Shown here in pieces: positions 56,303 through 64,000 of a DNA stretch of 64,000 nucleotides (its first letter is position 1; the number at the start of each line of letters is the position of its first letter). The notes under the pieces were generated by a model. That model ran no database searches. It saw nothing but the letters and a program-made list of their open reading frames with translations, and was not told where the DNA came from. The stretch is from Marinomonas rhizomae (GTDB taxonomy: Bacteria; Pseudomonadota; Gammaproteobacteria; Pseudomonadales; Marinomonadaceae). The stretch covers positions 186,001 through 250,000 of the forward strand of contig NZ_QNSE01000006.1 in NCBI RefSeq assembly GCF_003315485.1, written 5' to 3'. The translations under genes were made by a program, and so were the position numbers.

Positions 56303-59300
56303 ATTGCACCGCCTCTTTATTTTCTGGCTTATCTCTTTCGCCACTAAACAGTTTGTCTAAAGCGGTCACATGCTCAAGACTTAAACGGCTTTGAAAAATA
56401 CCCGTTTGCTGTTCTGGCTGCATGCCTCGCAGGAACAAATACACTACGCCGCCAACATGTTTGTCGTAATCATAATTGGCCAAGCGCTGCTTCAACAAGC
56501 GATGCAACGCCAAGGTATAAAGCTGATATTGCAAGTCGTATCTGTGCTCGGCAATGGCATGAACCAATTTCTCTGGCTCGTAATCCGCAAAGTTGTCACC
56601 CAAATAGTTCGACTTATAATCCAACACGTAATAACGCCCTTGATGCTCAAACAACAAATCGATAAAGCCTTTTAGCATGCCTTTTAACGGACGATCCTGA
56701 ATCATAGGCGCAACACGAGACACCTCATCGTGTTCACGAGAAATACGATCCAATTGCAAAGCATTCATACCTGTCACCGGAATAAAAAACTCCATTTCCT
56801 TACGACAAGCCGATGGTGCCAAACTTCCTAAACTCATTCCCGCCATTAGCTCTGTGTTCACTATGTCTGGCAGCCATTCACTCAATACCTCTTGCCATTC
56901 ATCAAAACCCTGACGTTCGTAAAAATCAGCCATTAACTTATGGTGACTGGTTTTTAATAAATCGTTAAAGCTCGGATTGCTCGACACATCATGAAGCGCT
57001 TTACCTTCCAATGTGTCATGCAAGAATGTCCCCGGCTTTGCGCCTTTGGGGAAAGTGAAGCGGTTTTGCTCTGGCGCTTCTTGACTGTCTTTTACATCAA
57101 CGTCTTCCGTCAATGGATCCAGCAAGCGTGTGGTTTCATCCAAGCCAGGCACACTTTCATCGTGTTGCTCTTTGTCTTCTACCACCAGTGAGGAATAACT
57201 GCCCACCCACCAATCTCGTTCCACACGACCCGTAAAGTGCCTCGCATGAGGCTCGATCAATTGCGCCTGCGCCATTTTGAATCGAGGCAAACGCAGTGGT
57301 TCCTCAGGCAATTCCAGCAAGCTCATTTGTCCCTCTTGATAACGCTCACAAAGACGTTCGATGCTTGGGTACAAATCCCCTGCCTCAAGCGCCTCACCTT
57401 CACCAATCAAAGCCCCAACACCGCTAAGGTGAACATCTGACACTGCGCCACGAGACTTATTCGAGCTTTTGCCCACTTCCATAGAGCCAATAAAACACGC
57501 CTCTTTAGAACGCGTTAACGCCACATAAGCCAAGCGAATTTCCGCCGCGTATAGTTCTTCTTTATGCTGTTCGGTTTGTGTTTCATCGGGATCAATAGCA
57601 ATCCACAATTGCTGCTGCGCATCGTGATACAAAGCCGATTTTTCTTGATCTCGATACGGCGTAAAAGCAAATGGCAAATACACGATGGGGTATTCCAACC
57701 CCTTACTTTTGTGAATGGTGACAATTCGCACCAGTTCCGCATCGGTTTCAAGTCGAATCTTTTGCTCGTCGCTGTTGCCATTTGGGTTTTGAATTGCCAA
57801 CCTGAGGTAACGTAAAACGCCTTCTTTAGAATCCAACTCAAGAGACTTTTGCTGTAACTTTTCAGTTAAATGCAAAAAGTCCGTTAAGCGACGTTCGCCA
57901 CCGGTATGGCTTAGCATGTTTGCGGCCAAAGCCACGTCCTGCATGAACTCACGTAACATCGGCAACAAACCTTGTTTGTCCCAAATATCTAGATAATCAC
58001 GGAAAGCTTGCCCCCATTTCTCGTACACCACATCGTCGTGATTGAGGGTATCTAAGTCTTCCAACGACCAATCGACCAAGCTGGTTGCCAGTGCTGAGCG
58101 CAGTTTGCTTTCTTGTCCATTGGATAAAATCGCTGTCAATACGATCAATAGCTCTCGCGCTTCGACGGTTTCGAACACCGATCCCTTATCGCTCAAATAC
58201 ACACTGGCAATACCGCGCTGACGTAATGCGTCTTTCAAAGCATTGGCTTGACTAAAGTTGGTTACCAACAAGGCAACGTCTTTTGGCCGCACGCCTTTGC
58301 CATCAAGTAACGCCTGCCCTTGCTGACCTTCCAATAGAATTTCATGGAGATGCGCTGCGCAAGATTCCGCCATGGTTTGACGGTATTCTTTTGCCGACAC
58401 AGGCTCATCACTGCGTTGATACAAAAACTGCAACGCCGCTTGCGCTTGGCCTTGTCGATAAAAACCACTGGCAACGCCACGATCTTGCACTTCCACGAAA
58501 GGAATCCCTGCGACACGAAAAGGTTCAGCTTGCGTAGTAAAAAGCCCATTAACCGACTGAATCATTGCCGCGGAAGAACGATAATTGGTCGCCAAGGAAT
58601 ACACAGCATCGACGCGTTTTTTGGCCGCTAAATAGGTATAAATATCTGCGCCACGAAAGGCATAAATCGCCTGCTTAGGGTCGCCAATCATGATCAAGCC
58701 AAGCGCATTTTGATCCACTTGCGCTGGTGCATAAATCGTCGAGAAAATCCGATACTGCACCGCATCCGTGTCTTGGAACTCGTCAATCAGAGCAATAGGA
58801 TAAAGATGACGAATACGCTCGGCTAATTTGCCTGCTTCGTCTTGCGTTAGCGCCACATCGAGAGAGGTTAGCAAGTCTGTGAACGTCAGCGATTGCGTGC
58901 TGCGTTTCCAGCGTTTCATGCGCTCTTGAGTTTGTTGCCAGAGCTGAGTCAGCAAGACGGCTTTTAATCGCCCAGCATCCGGAAAGCTTTCACGCAACGC
59001 TTGCACCAAACCAAAGAATTCGTGCACGGGCAAATCGCCACCTTTGCTCAATCGACTGGCGTGCTCATTGGTATCAAATTTTTCTAGGCTTTTGTCTAAC
59101 TCAAAACGCGTCGAGTTCGCCCATTGTGTGATGGCTTGAATGTCTTTCGACGGATCTTTACGCCAAAAGGTACGCTTGATACCACTGCGTTCAAGAGCGT
59201 CGATAATATCTTGCGACTGAGCGAGCCACATGGCGCGCACCGCCGCCATGGTTTTTTGTGCCTGACTTAGTGCATTTTCCCAGTCGTAATCTGGCACGGC

Positions 59301-59984
59301 GATTTTGGCATCAGGCTGATTGTTCAGTAAATACAAGTCTTTCAACAAGGCGTCTGGGGTCGACCAAATTGGCTGAATCAAGGCGGCTTTTGTGTCGTCC
59401 ATCGGATAAAACACACTGCGCCAAACGTCTTTCACCGCCATAGACAACGGAGCCAGCTCGTCGGTCTCAATAGTTTGTTGAAACAACATCCGGCTTTCAA
59501 ACGCATTCTGACTCAGCATGCGCTGACAAAAACCATGAATAGTAAAAACCGCCGCTTCATCCATTTGCTTTTCGGCATACAGTAGTTTTTCAATGGCACC
59601 AGCGCGTTGCTCGGCTGACATTTGCGCCATCCAATCCGCTAGAAATACATCGCTACTTTCGCCCTGCAATAAGGCTTTTCGCGCCGCTCGTATGCGACTA
59701 CGGATTCGGGCTTTTAACTCGGCGGTGGCGGCTTCAGTGAAAGTCACCACCAAGATTTGATCCACCGTCAGCGGTTTGTCTAAGTCGTCGCTATTTTCAG
59801 ATAAAGACGGCCCCGTTGGCACCAGCAAACGCAAATACAAGTTAGCAATGGTATAGGTTTTACCCGTACCGGCACTGGCTTCGATTAACCGTTTACCAAA
59901 CAACGGAAAGGTTAAGGCGTTAAGCGGCTCAGGAATCGTGTTCAAGGTTCCTTCGCTAACAACTGACTCAGAAGAATGACTCAT
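56289..59984 (-). CDS. recB: Exodeoxyribonuclease V beta chain
   Basis: The 3'-5' helicase/nuclease subunit of RecBCD, 1231 residues. UvrD-type helicase: Walker A EASAGTGKTYTIANLYLRLL (about 35-54), VTFTEAATAELKARI (motif Ia), ALIDEFQDTDAVQYRIF (motif II), VTIHKSKGLEYPIVYLPF and VALTRSK (motifs V-VI). The C-terminal nuclease domain carries FIDLLFEHQGRYYVLDYKSN, with the catalytic aspartates and lysine. Starts 4 bases inside the recC end, so translation is coupled. Confidence 0.97.
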   Translation of the reverse strand: MSHSSESVVSEGTLNTIPEPLNALTFPLFGKRLIEASAGTGKTYTIANLYLRLLVPTGPSLSENSDDLDKPLTVDQILVVTFTEAATAELKARIRSRIRAARKALLQGESSDVFLADWMAQMSAEQRAGAIEKLLYAEKQMDEAAVFTIHGFCQRMLSQNAFESRMLFQQTIETDELAPLSMAVKDVWRSVFYPMDDTKAALIQPIWSTPDALLKDLYLLNNQPDAKIAVPDYDWENALSQAQKTMAAVRAMWLAQSQDIIDALERSGIKRTFWRKDPSKDIQAITQWANSTRFELDKSLEKFDTNEHASRLSKGGDLPVHEFFGLVQALRESFPDAGRLKAVLLTQLWQQTQERMKRWKRSTQSLTFTDLLTSLDVALTQDEAGKLAERIRHLYPIALIDEFQDTDAVQYRIFSTIYAPAQVDQNALGLIMIGDPKQAIYAFRGADIYTYLAAKKRVDAVYSLATNYRSSAAMIQSVNGLFTTQAEPFRVAGIPFVEVQDRGVASGFYRQGQAQAALQFLYQRSDEPVSAKEYRQTMAESCAAHLHEILLEGQQGQALLDGKGVRPKDVALLVTNFSQANALKDALRQRGIASVYLSDKGSVFETVEARELLIVLTAILSNGQESKLRSALATSLVDWSLEDLDTLNHDDVVYEKWGQAFRDYLDIWDKQGLLPMLREFMQDVALAANMLSHTGGERRLTDFLHLTEKLQQKSLELDSKEGVLRYLRLAIQNPNGNSDEQKIRLETDAELVRIVTIHKSKGLEYPIVYLPFAFTPYRDQEKSALYHDAQQQLWIAIDPDETQTEQHKEELYAAEIRLAYVALTRSKEACFIGSMEVGKSSNKSRGAVSDVHLSGVGALIGEGEALEAGDLYPSIERLCERYQEGQMSLLELPEEPLRLPRFKMAQAQLIEPHARHFTGRVERDWWVGSYSSLVVEDKEQHDESVPGLDETTRLLDPLTEDVDVKDSQEAPEQNRFTFPKGAKPGTFLHDTLEGKALHDVSSNPSFNDLLKTSHHKLMADFYERQGFDEWQEVLSEWLPDIVNTELMAGMSLGSLAPSACRKEMEFFIPVTGMNALQLDRISREHDEVSRVAPMIQDRPLKGMLKGFIDLLFEHQGRYYVLDYKSNYLGDNFADYEPEKLVHAIAEHRYDLQYQLYTLALHRLLKQRLANYDYDKHVGGVVYLFLRGMQPEQQTGIFQSRLSLEHVTALDKLFSGERDKPENKEAVQYGLF

Positions 59985-62900
59985 TCCATCACCTCCAAAT
60001 GACGATGCATGGGCAACCAGATTTGCTCACACAAGGCGACAAACTGTTCCTTTTGGCGATTTAGATCAGGGAAATAACGCTGCCAATAAGCATCGTCCAC
60101 CTCACTGCGAGTAAAAGCACTGCTATTGTCTTGGTAGAGTTTTAACGCCTGCTCCCAAGCAATATCCAAGTCTTCTTGCGCTTTGCTCGAACAATAGCTT
60201 TTACACCATGCATCAGCACTTTTGGCCGGTAAGGCAATCGGCTGACACAAGCCTTGCTGCAGTAACGCCAGCATAGTGTTGAGATACTCTTGAGCATCCT
60301 TCGGCGGGATAAGAATAAAACTGTGCTGTAGCAATTTGCCGTTTTTGGTTAAATTTATAAGATGATGTTGCTTTGGCGTACCTTGCGCGCACAAAGCCAA
60401 ATGCTCAATCCACGCCTGCATTTTTTGATGGGCAGACAACTCGCCAATGCGATAAGACAAACGCGTCGTCGCTGTGGGCAAATCCAGCCAAGCTTGCAAA
60501 ACAATACTGCCAAGGGCCAAGTTCACTTCAATCGGTTCACACTCTTCCAATGCATAACCTTGCAACACAGACAGTAATTGACGGCACTGGCCGCGGCTCT
60601 GCTGCAAAGACAAACGCCCTAGTGCGCCATAAGGCAAAGCGCCCATTAAAGATAAACGTTCGACGAACTGATTTTCCTCGCCTTTTAGCATGGCTTGCAG
60701 CAAACCTTCGCGTAATTGATAACCGGCCAAACCATCCAGTGCAAACGGCTCGTCTTCTTTTTCTTCCTCTTCTTGCAGGCTCAAATAGGCTTTTAATCGA
60801 CGCTGGGTGAAGTAACGCGTTGGATGCCCAATAAAACGTGATAACTCATCAAGGGCAAGCTCTAATCTTGGCTGCTCCAAACCATCCAGAGGTGAAAACT
60901 CGGAATGCTCATCGTCCACAGGCACACTCAACAAGGCTGGCAGCCATTGCTCATCATAACTGTATAAGCGTTTATCAAATGCCTGCGAATTCGCTTCTAA
61001 AGATAGCTGAGACGAATAATACGCCGCGTTAAATGGCTGCAACGGATGTTCGAGAATCAACTGATCTAACAAGGCTTTCTGCGCGTCGTCTGGCGCTAAT
61101 GCTTGATCGTCTTCAAACACACAGCTTTGGCCGATGTATTCCAGCAATTCACTTACTAAGATAGACGGATTTTTCTCGCTGTTGTCTTGAATACTGCGAC
61201 CAACATAACTGATATAGAAACAATCTCGGGCTGACATTAGGGCTTCAAGGAACAAGTATTTATCGTCTTCCCGTCGGCTTCGGTCGCCACTGCGATATTG
61301 CCCAACCATTAAATCAAAGCCCATCGGCGCAACACTGCGTGGATAATCCCCTTCGTTTAAACCCAACACGCAAATCACTTTAAACGGCACAGAACGCATG
61401 GGCATCAAGGTACAAAAGTTCACTCGACCTGCTAAGAAGCGCTGACCGCCTTGAGATTCTTGCAACAAAGGTGATAACAACTGGCGGATCACTTGCTGAT
61501 CCAATGGGGCATCAAAATGCGCTTGCTGCCATTGCAGGGTCAGCGCATCAAGCTGCTTAGTCAGTAAGACCTGAAAGGCATCGTCTTCTTCCAATAAGAA
61601 GAAACGCTCTGCTAAATAATACAGAGTCGAAATCCATTCTTTCGGCGCGAGAGATTCCATCAATTTCGCTTGAGCATCGTTAATGGCGACCAAGAACTCC
61701 GCCAGTTTACCCGCCACCGACGCTTCTAAACCTTCTACATCGCCGTAACTTAAGGTGCCCTCCCAAATATGGTCGTGACCCATGGCATAACCCAATAACA
61801 TGCGACGCACGCCATTCAGCCAAGTATGGGATTCCTGAATGGGCAAATCATGTTGCTGCGCGGTTTTACCATCTAATCCCCAACGAATACCCACTTCCGT
61901 CGACCATTGGCGAATACGTTCTAACTCATCGGCGCTTAATTCAAAACGCGCCAACACCGCAGGCACTTCTAACACGCTGATCAATTCGGACAAGGTGAAA
62001 CGACTTTCGCCTAAACCAAGCAAGTACAAATAGGCGTCAACAATCGGGTTTTCCATACCGCCAGATTGGTCAATCAAAGCAAAAGGAATCTGTTTTCTGC
62101 TCTGCGCGCTACCTTTTACGGAACCACTCCCTTTTACACCACCACTCCCTTTTACAGAACCAAAGACGGCCTTAACAAACGGGCTGTAAGTATTCACATC
62201 GGGCAACATGACGATGACGTCTTTTGGCGTCAGGCTCGGATCACTCTCGAACATTTGCAACAGCTGGTCATGTAACACCTCCACTTCACGCAATGGACTG
62301 TGGCAGCGATGAACACGAATACTTTGATCATCGGCAGCAAGGGGATGTCGATAGTCAGCGTTGGCAATGCTGGCGTCTCGCTCTTGTTTCGAGCCATGAT
62401 TTTCTAAAGTCAGCACGTCTTGCTGAATCCATTGCAACATACCGCTCGATTGCTCGGTGCGACTTGGTTGATCGCTCAAATAATCTTCAAAAACTTCCAA
62501 CTCGTTGTCAGCCATTTCTTGTAGCTGCGCAATATAGTCTCGACCTAAACGCCCCCAGCTTGACAACAGTGGATTAGCGTCCAAATGCAAGGTATCGGTA
62601 CTCAATCCTGGCTTGAGCGTTTGGCGTTTTATTTCTCGACCTAAATAATGCTTATCAACCACATCGCCCCAGTAAAAACGGCAAGGGTTCTGTAAAAATA
62701 AATGCACATCAATCCAGCCAGAAGCAGCCAGCACGCGAAGAGACTCAAGCGTATTCGGCGGCAAAGAAGACACACCAAAAATAAAGATTCGCTCAGGCAC
62801 GCCAACAGGTCGGGAAGACGATTGTGTGGCGTCATGCAAGGCTTCAATCAGATTGCCTCGATGATAAAGCGAGGTTCCCTGCTGGCTCACATCGGCAACC

Positions 62901-63427
62901 AGATCTCGCCACAAAATGGCTTGCCAAGGTTGCTGCTCAAAGATGGCTTTCAGCTTGGGATCCTGTGCTTCGCCGCCTTCCCAAGATTTGATCCAATCCG
63001 GACGGTAAACCAAATATTGGTCATAAATATCGGCTATACTGCTGCATAACTGAAAGCGCCGAATTTGCGTATCGTCTTCTTCAAGGTACCAACTCAGCGC
63101 CTGAAATTCTGGCTCACCAAGACGAGTATCCAACAAGCGCATCAAGCGCCACACTAAGAAAGGTTTGTTAAATTCACTCTGCGCGGGAATATCGTCTAAG
63201 GTTTGCGAAAAAGTTTGCCAAACAAAGGTCGAAGGCAAAGGAAACACCAAACCCGCGGCAATAGAATGCGACTCGGCCAAGAACATCTTCAGCCATTGCG
63301 CCATACCGGGGTTTTGCACCAAAATGGATTCATCATCAAACGGATTTTCTGGTGGAGAAACAGCCAGAATCTTCGCAAGCAACACGGCTAAATCTTCTAG
63401 ACGGTTACCTGTGTAAAGTTGAAACAT
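59981..63427 (-). CDS. recC: Exodeoxyribonuclease V gamma chain
   Basis: Chi-recognition subunit of RecBCD, 1148 residues, first gene of the recC-recB-recD operon. N-terminus MFQLYTGNRLEDLAVLLA is typical; other family stretches are NPGMAQWLKMFLAE, IFIFGVSSLPP, VNFCTLMPMRSVPFKVICVL and GLNEGDYPR. RecC resembles an inactive helicase, and no working Walker motif is seen. An unusual feature is a short in-frame tandem repeat of VKGSG units at about residues 421-438 (62113-62166), absent from RecC proteins I know; it probably sits in a surface loop. Confidence 0.97.
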   Translation of the reverse strand: MFQLYTGNRLEDLAVLLAKILAVSPPENPFDDESILVQNPGMAQWLKMFLAESHSIAAGLVFPLPSTFVWQTFSQTLDDIPAQSEFNKPFLVWRLMRLLDTRLGEPEFQALSWYLEEDDTQIRRFQLCSSIADIYDQYLVYRPDWIKSWEGGEAQDPKLKAIFEQQPWQAILWRDLVADVSQQGTSLYHRGNLIEALHDATQSSSRPVGVPERIFIFGVSSLPPNTLESLRVLAASGWIDVHLFLQNPCRFYWGDVVDKHYLGREIKRQTLKPGLSTDTLHLDANPLLSSWGRLGRDYIAQLQEMADNELEVFEDYLSDQPSRTEQSSGMLQWIQQDVLTLENHGSKQERDASIANADYRHPLAADDQSIRVHRCHSPLREVEVLHDQLLQMFESDPSLTPKDVIVMLPDVNTYSPFVKAVFGSVKGSGGVKGSGSVKGSAQSRKQIPFALIDQSGGMENPIVDAYLYLLGLGESRFTLSELISVLEVPAVLARFELSADELERIRQWSTEVGIRWGLDGKTAQQHDLPIQESHTWLNGVRRMLLGYAMGHDHIWEGTLSYGDVEGLEASVAGKLAEFLVAINDAQAKLMESLAPKEWISTLYYLAERFFLLEEDDAFQVLLTKQLDALTLQWQQAHFDAPLDQQVIRQLLSPLLQESQGGQRFLAGRVNFCTLMPMRSVPFKVICVLGLNEGDYPRSVAPMGFDLMVGQYRSGDRSRREDDKYLFLEALMSARDCFYISYVGRSIQDNSEKNPSILVSELLEYIGQSCVFEDDQALAPDDAQKALLDQLILEHPLQPFNAAYYSSQLSLEANSQAFDKRLYSYDEQWLPALLSVPVDDEHSEFSPLDGLEQPRLELALDELSRFIGHPTRYFTQRRLKAYLSLQEEEEKEDEPFALDGLAGYQLREGLLQAMLKGEENQFVERLSLMGALPYGALGRLSLQQSRGQCRQLLSVLQGYALEECEPIEVNLALGSIVLQAWLDLPTATTRLSYRIGELSAHQKMQAWIEHLALCAQGTPKQHHLINLTKNGKLLQHSFILIPPKDAQEYLNTMLALLQQGLCQPIALPAKSADAWCKSYCSSKAQEDLDIAWEQALKLYQDNSSAFTRSEVDDAYWQRYFPDLNRQKEQFVALCEQIWLPMHRHLEVME
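62113..62166 (-). repeat. 18-bp tandem repeat inside recC
   Basis: Three successive 18-base units at 62113-62130, 62131-62148 and 62149-62166. The first two differ at three bases (CTTTTACGGAACCACTCC, CTTTTACACCACCACTCC) and the third diverges at its end. On the coding strand they give repeated SVKGSG / GVKGSG units, so the frame is kept. Such a minisatellite can gain or lose units without breaking the gene. Confidence 0.85.
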
Positions 63428-63542
63428 GCAAGAATCCTACGCGTTAGAAAGGAGCTTAATAAAATACTAATAAGCCTAACCTTGGACGCAACAAAAAAGA
63501 AGAACTGAATACTTTAAATGAAGGGAGAATACGGAAGTTTAG

Positions 63543-63618
63543 TGGTGGAGCCTAGCGGGATCGAACCGCTGACCTGTTCGCTGCCAGCGAACCGCTCTCC
63601 CAGCTGAGCTAAGGCCCC
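63543..63618 (-). tRNA. tRNA-Ala(GGC), first of two
   Basis: 76-nt reverse-strand cloverleaf including CCA. Acceptor GGGGCCT pairs with AGGCTCC, D arm GCTCAGCTGGGAGAGC, anticodon stem GTTCG/CGAAC around CTGGCAG (anticodon GGC), T arm with GGTTCGATCC. Confidence 0.96.
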
Positions 63619-63694
63619 ACAAAACGCTAAAGCGTATGTAGACAGAATGTCCTGAGAATAGTTTTTTTCCAGTTACCCGTTATTGAAAAGTAAT

Positions 63695-63770
63695 TGGTGG
63701 AGCCTAGCGGGATCGAACCGCTGACCTGTTCGCTGCCAGCGAACCGCTCTCCCAGCTGAGCTAAGGCCCC
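63695..63770 (-). tRNA. tRNA-Ala(GGC), second of two
   Basis: Identical in sequence to the copy at 63543-63618 and 76 bases upstream of it in transcription order. The two probably form one transcript. Anticodon GGC in loop CTGGCAG, CCA encoded. Confidence 0.96.
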
Positions 63771-63958
63771 AAAAACAGGCGAGAATTTTATGGGCGCTTC
63801 CCCACTGTGTCAACCTTTTTACGAACCACTCAGTGTATTTTAAAGACATTAAAACAACAAAATCTAACACTTAAAGAGTTGTTATCATAAACCGTCCTGT
63901 GTTTTGATAAATCTTTGTTTCCATAACACAAAACTGCAACGCAACAAGTTTGAATAAA

Positions 63959-64000
63959 ATGAGAACCGCAATGATCGAATTTCCAACGGTATTAGATGAT
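63959..64000 (+). CDS. Start of an unidentified gene (truncated by window end)
   Basis: A forward frame opens at ATG 63959 (MRTAMIEFPTVLDD), with an alternative in-frame ATG at 63971, and runs off the window after 14 codons. An AT-rich upstream stretch of about 190 bases could hold its promoter. Too short to recognise. Confidence 0.4.
   Translation, partial: MRTAMIEFPTVLDD

Noticed and set aside
63673..63870. 65-residue reverse frame over the second tRNA-Ala
   Set aside because: It reads through the tRNA gene itself and is a chance frame.

Overview
This is a moderately AT-rich window from a Gram-negative gammaproteobacterium, most likely a marine Oceanospirillales member close to Marinomonas. 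The housekeeping genes (gsk, uvrB, recCBD, trpS, trxB, ihfB-lapA-lapB-pyrF, opgGH, mtfA) are gammaproteobacterial in type. The rest is rich in TRAP and ABC uptake systems and carbon-acid catabolism. No database search could be run; taxonomy and functions come from recognised motifs and gene order.

1-13.5 kb is a carbohydrate and sugar-acid block. A partial FGGY kinase (reverse) diverges from a DUF2291 protein plus ribose-type ABC transporter (ATPase, permease, binding protein). On the reverse strand follows an operon read right to left: DUF1537 kinase, RuBisCO-like protein, ApnO-like oxidoreductase, three TRAP genes and a DeoR repressor. This set matches the published D-apionate route (ApnO, OiaK, then a RuBisCO-like OiaX or OiaT). 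If the RuBisCO-like protein is a decarboxylase, its L-erythrulose-1-phosphate is also an intermediate of erythritol catabolism, which the ABC/FGGY/DUF2291 half resembles. The two halves could then share lower-pathway enzymes beyond the left edge.

13.5-26 kb holds a branched-chain 2-oxoacid dehydrogenase (fused E1, plus E2) with a divergent Lrp regulator. After it come opgGH for osmoregulated periplasmic glucans, mtfA, and a MobA-type 3-hydroxybenzoate 4-monooxygenase beside a LysR regulator.

26-32.6 kb is a decaying accessory stretch. It has a frameshifted secreted protein, an N-terminally truncated LysR gene between two IS5-type transposase tails, an AraC regulator, a lipoprotein hydrolase, a FISUMP-domain protein, a short-chain dehydrogenase and tRNA-Val(GAC).

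32.7-44.3 kb has uvrB with a small downstream gene, a SulP transporter, and a second catabolic operon: TRAP transporter, iron-dependent alcohol dehydrogenase, methylmalonate-semialdehyde-type dehydrogenase and IclR regulator. This enzyme pair resembles DddB/DddC of 3-hydroxypropionate (DMSP) metabolism.

44.3-64 kb is mostly core: a ComEA-like protein, pyrF, lapBA, ihfB, ppa, trxB, a MoeB/ThiF enzyme, gsk, cheW, a Tim44-like protein, trpS, recD-recB-recC (recC carries a short in-frame tandem repeat), two identical tRNA-Ala(GGC) genes and the start of an unidentified gene.
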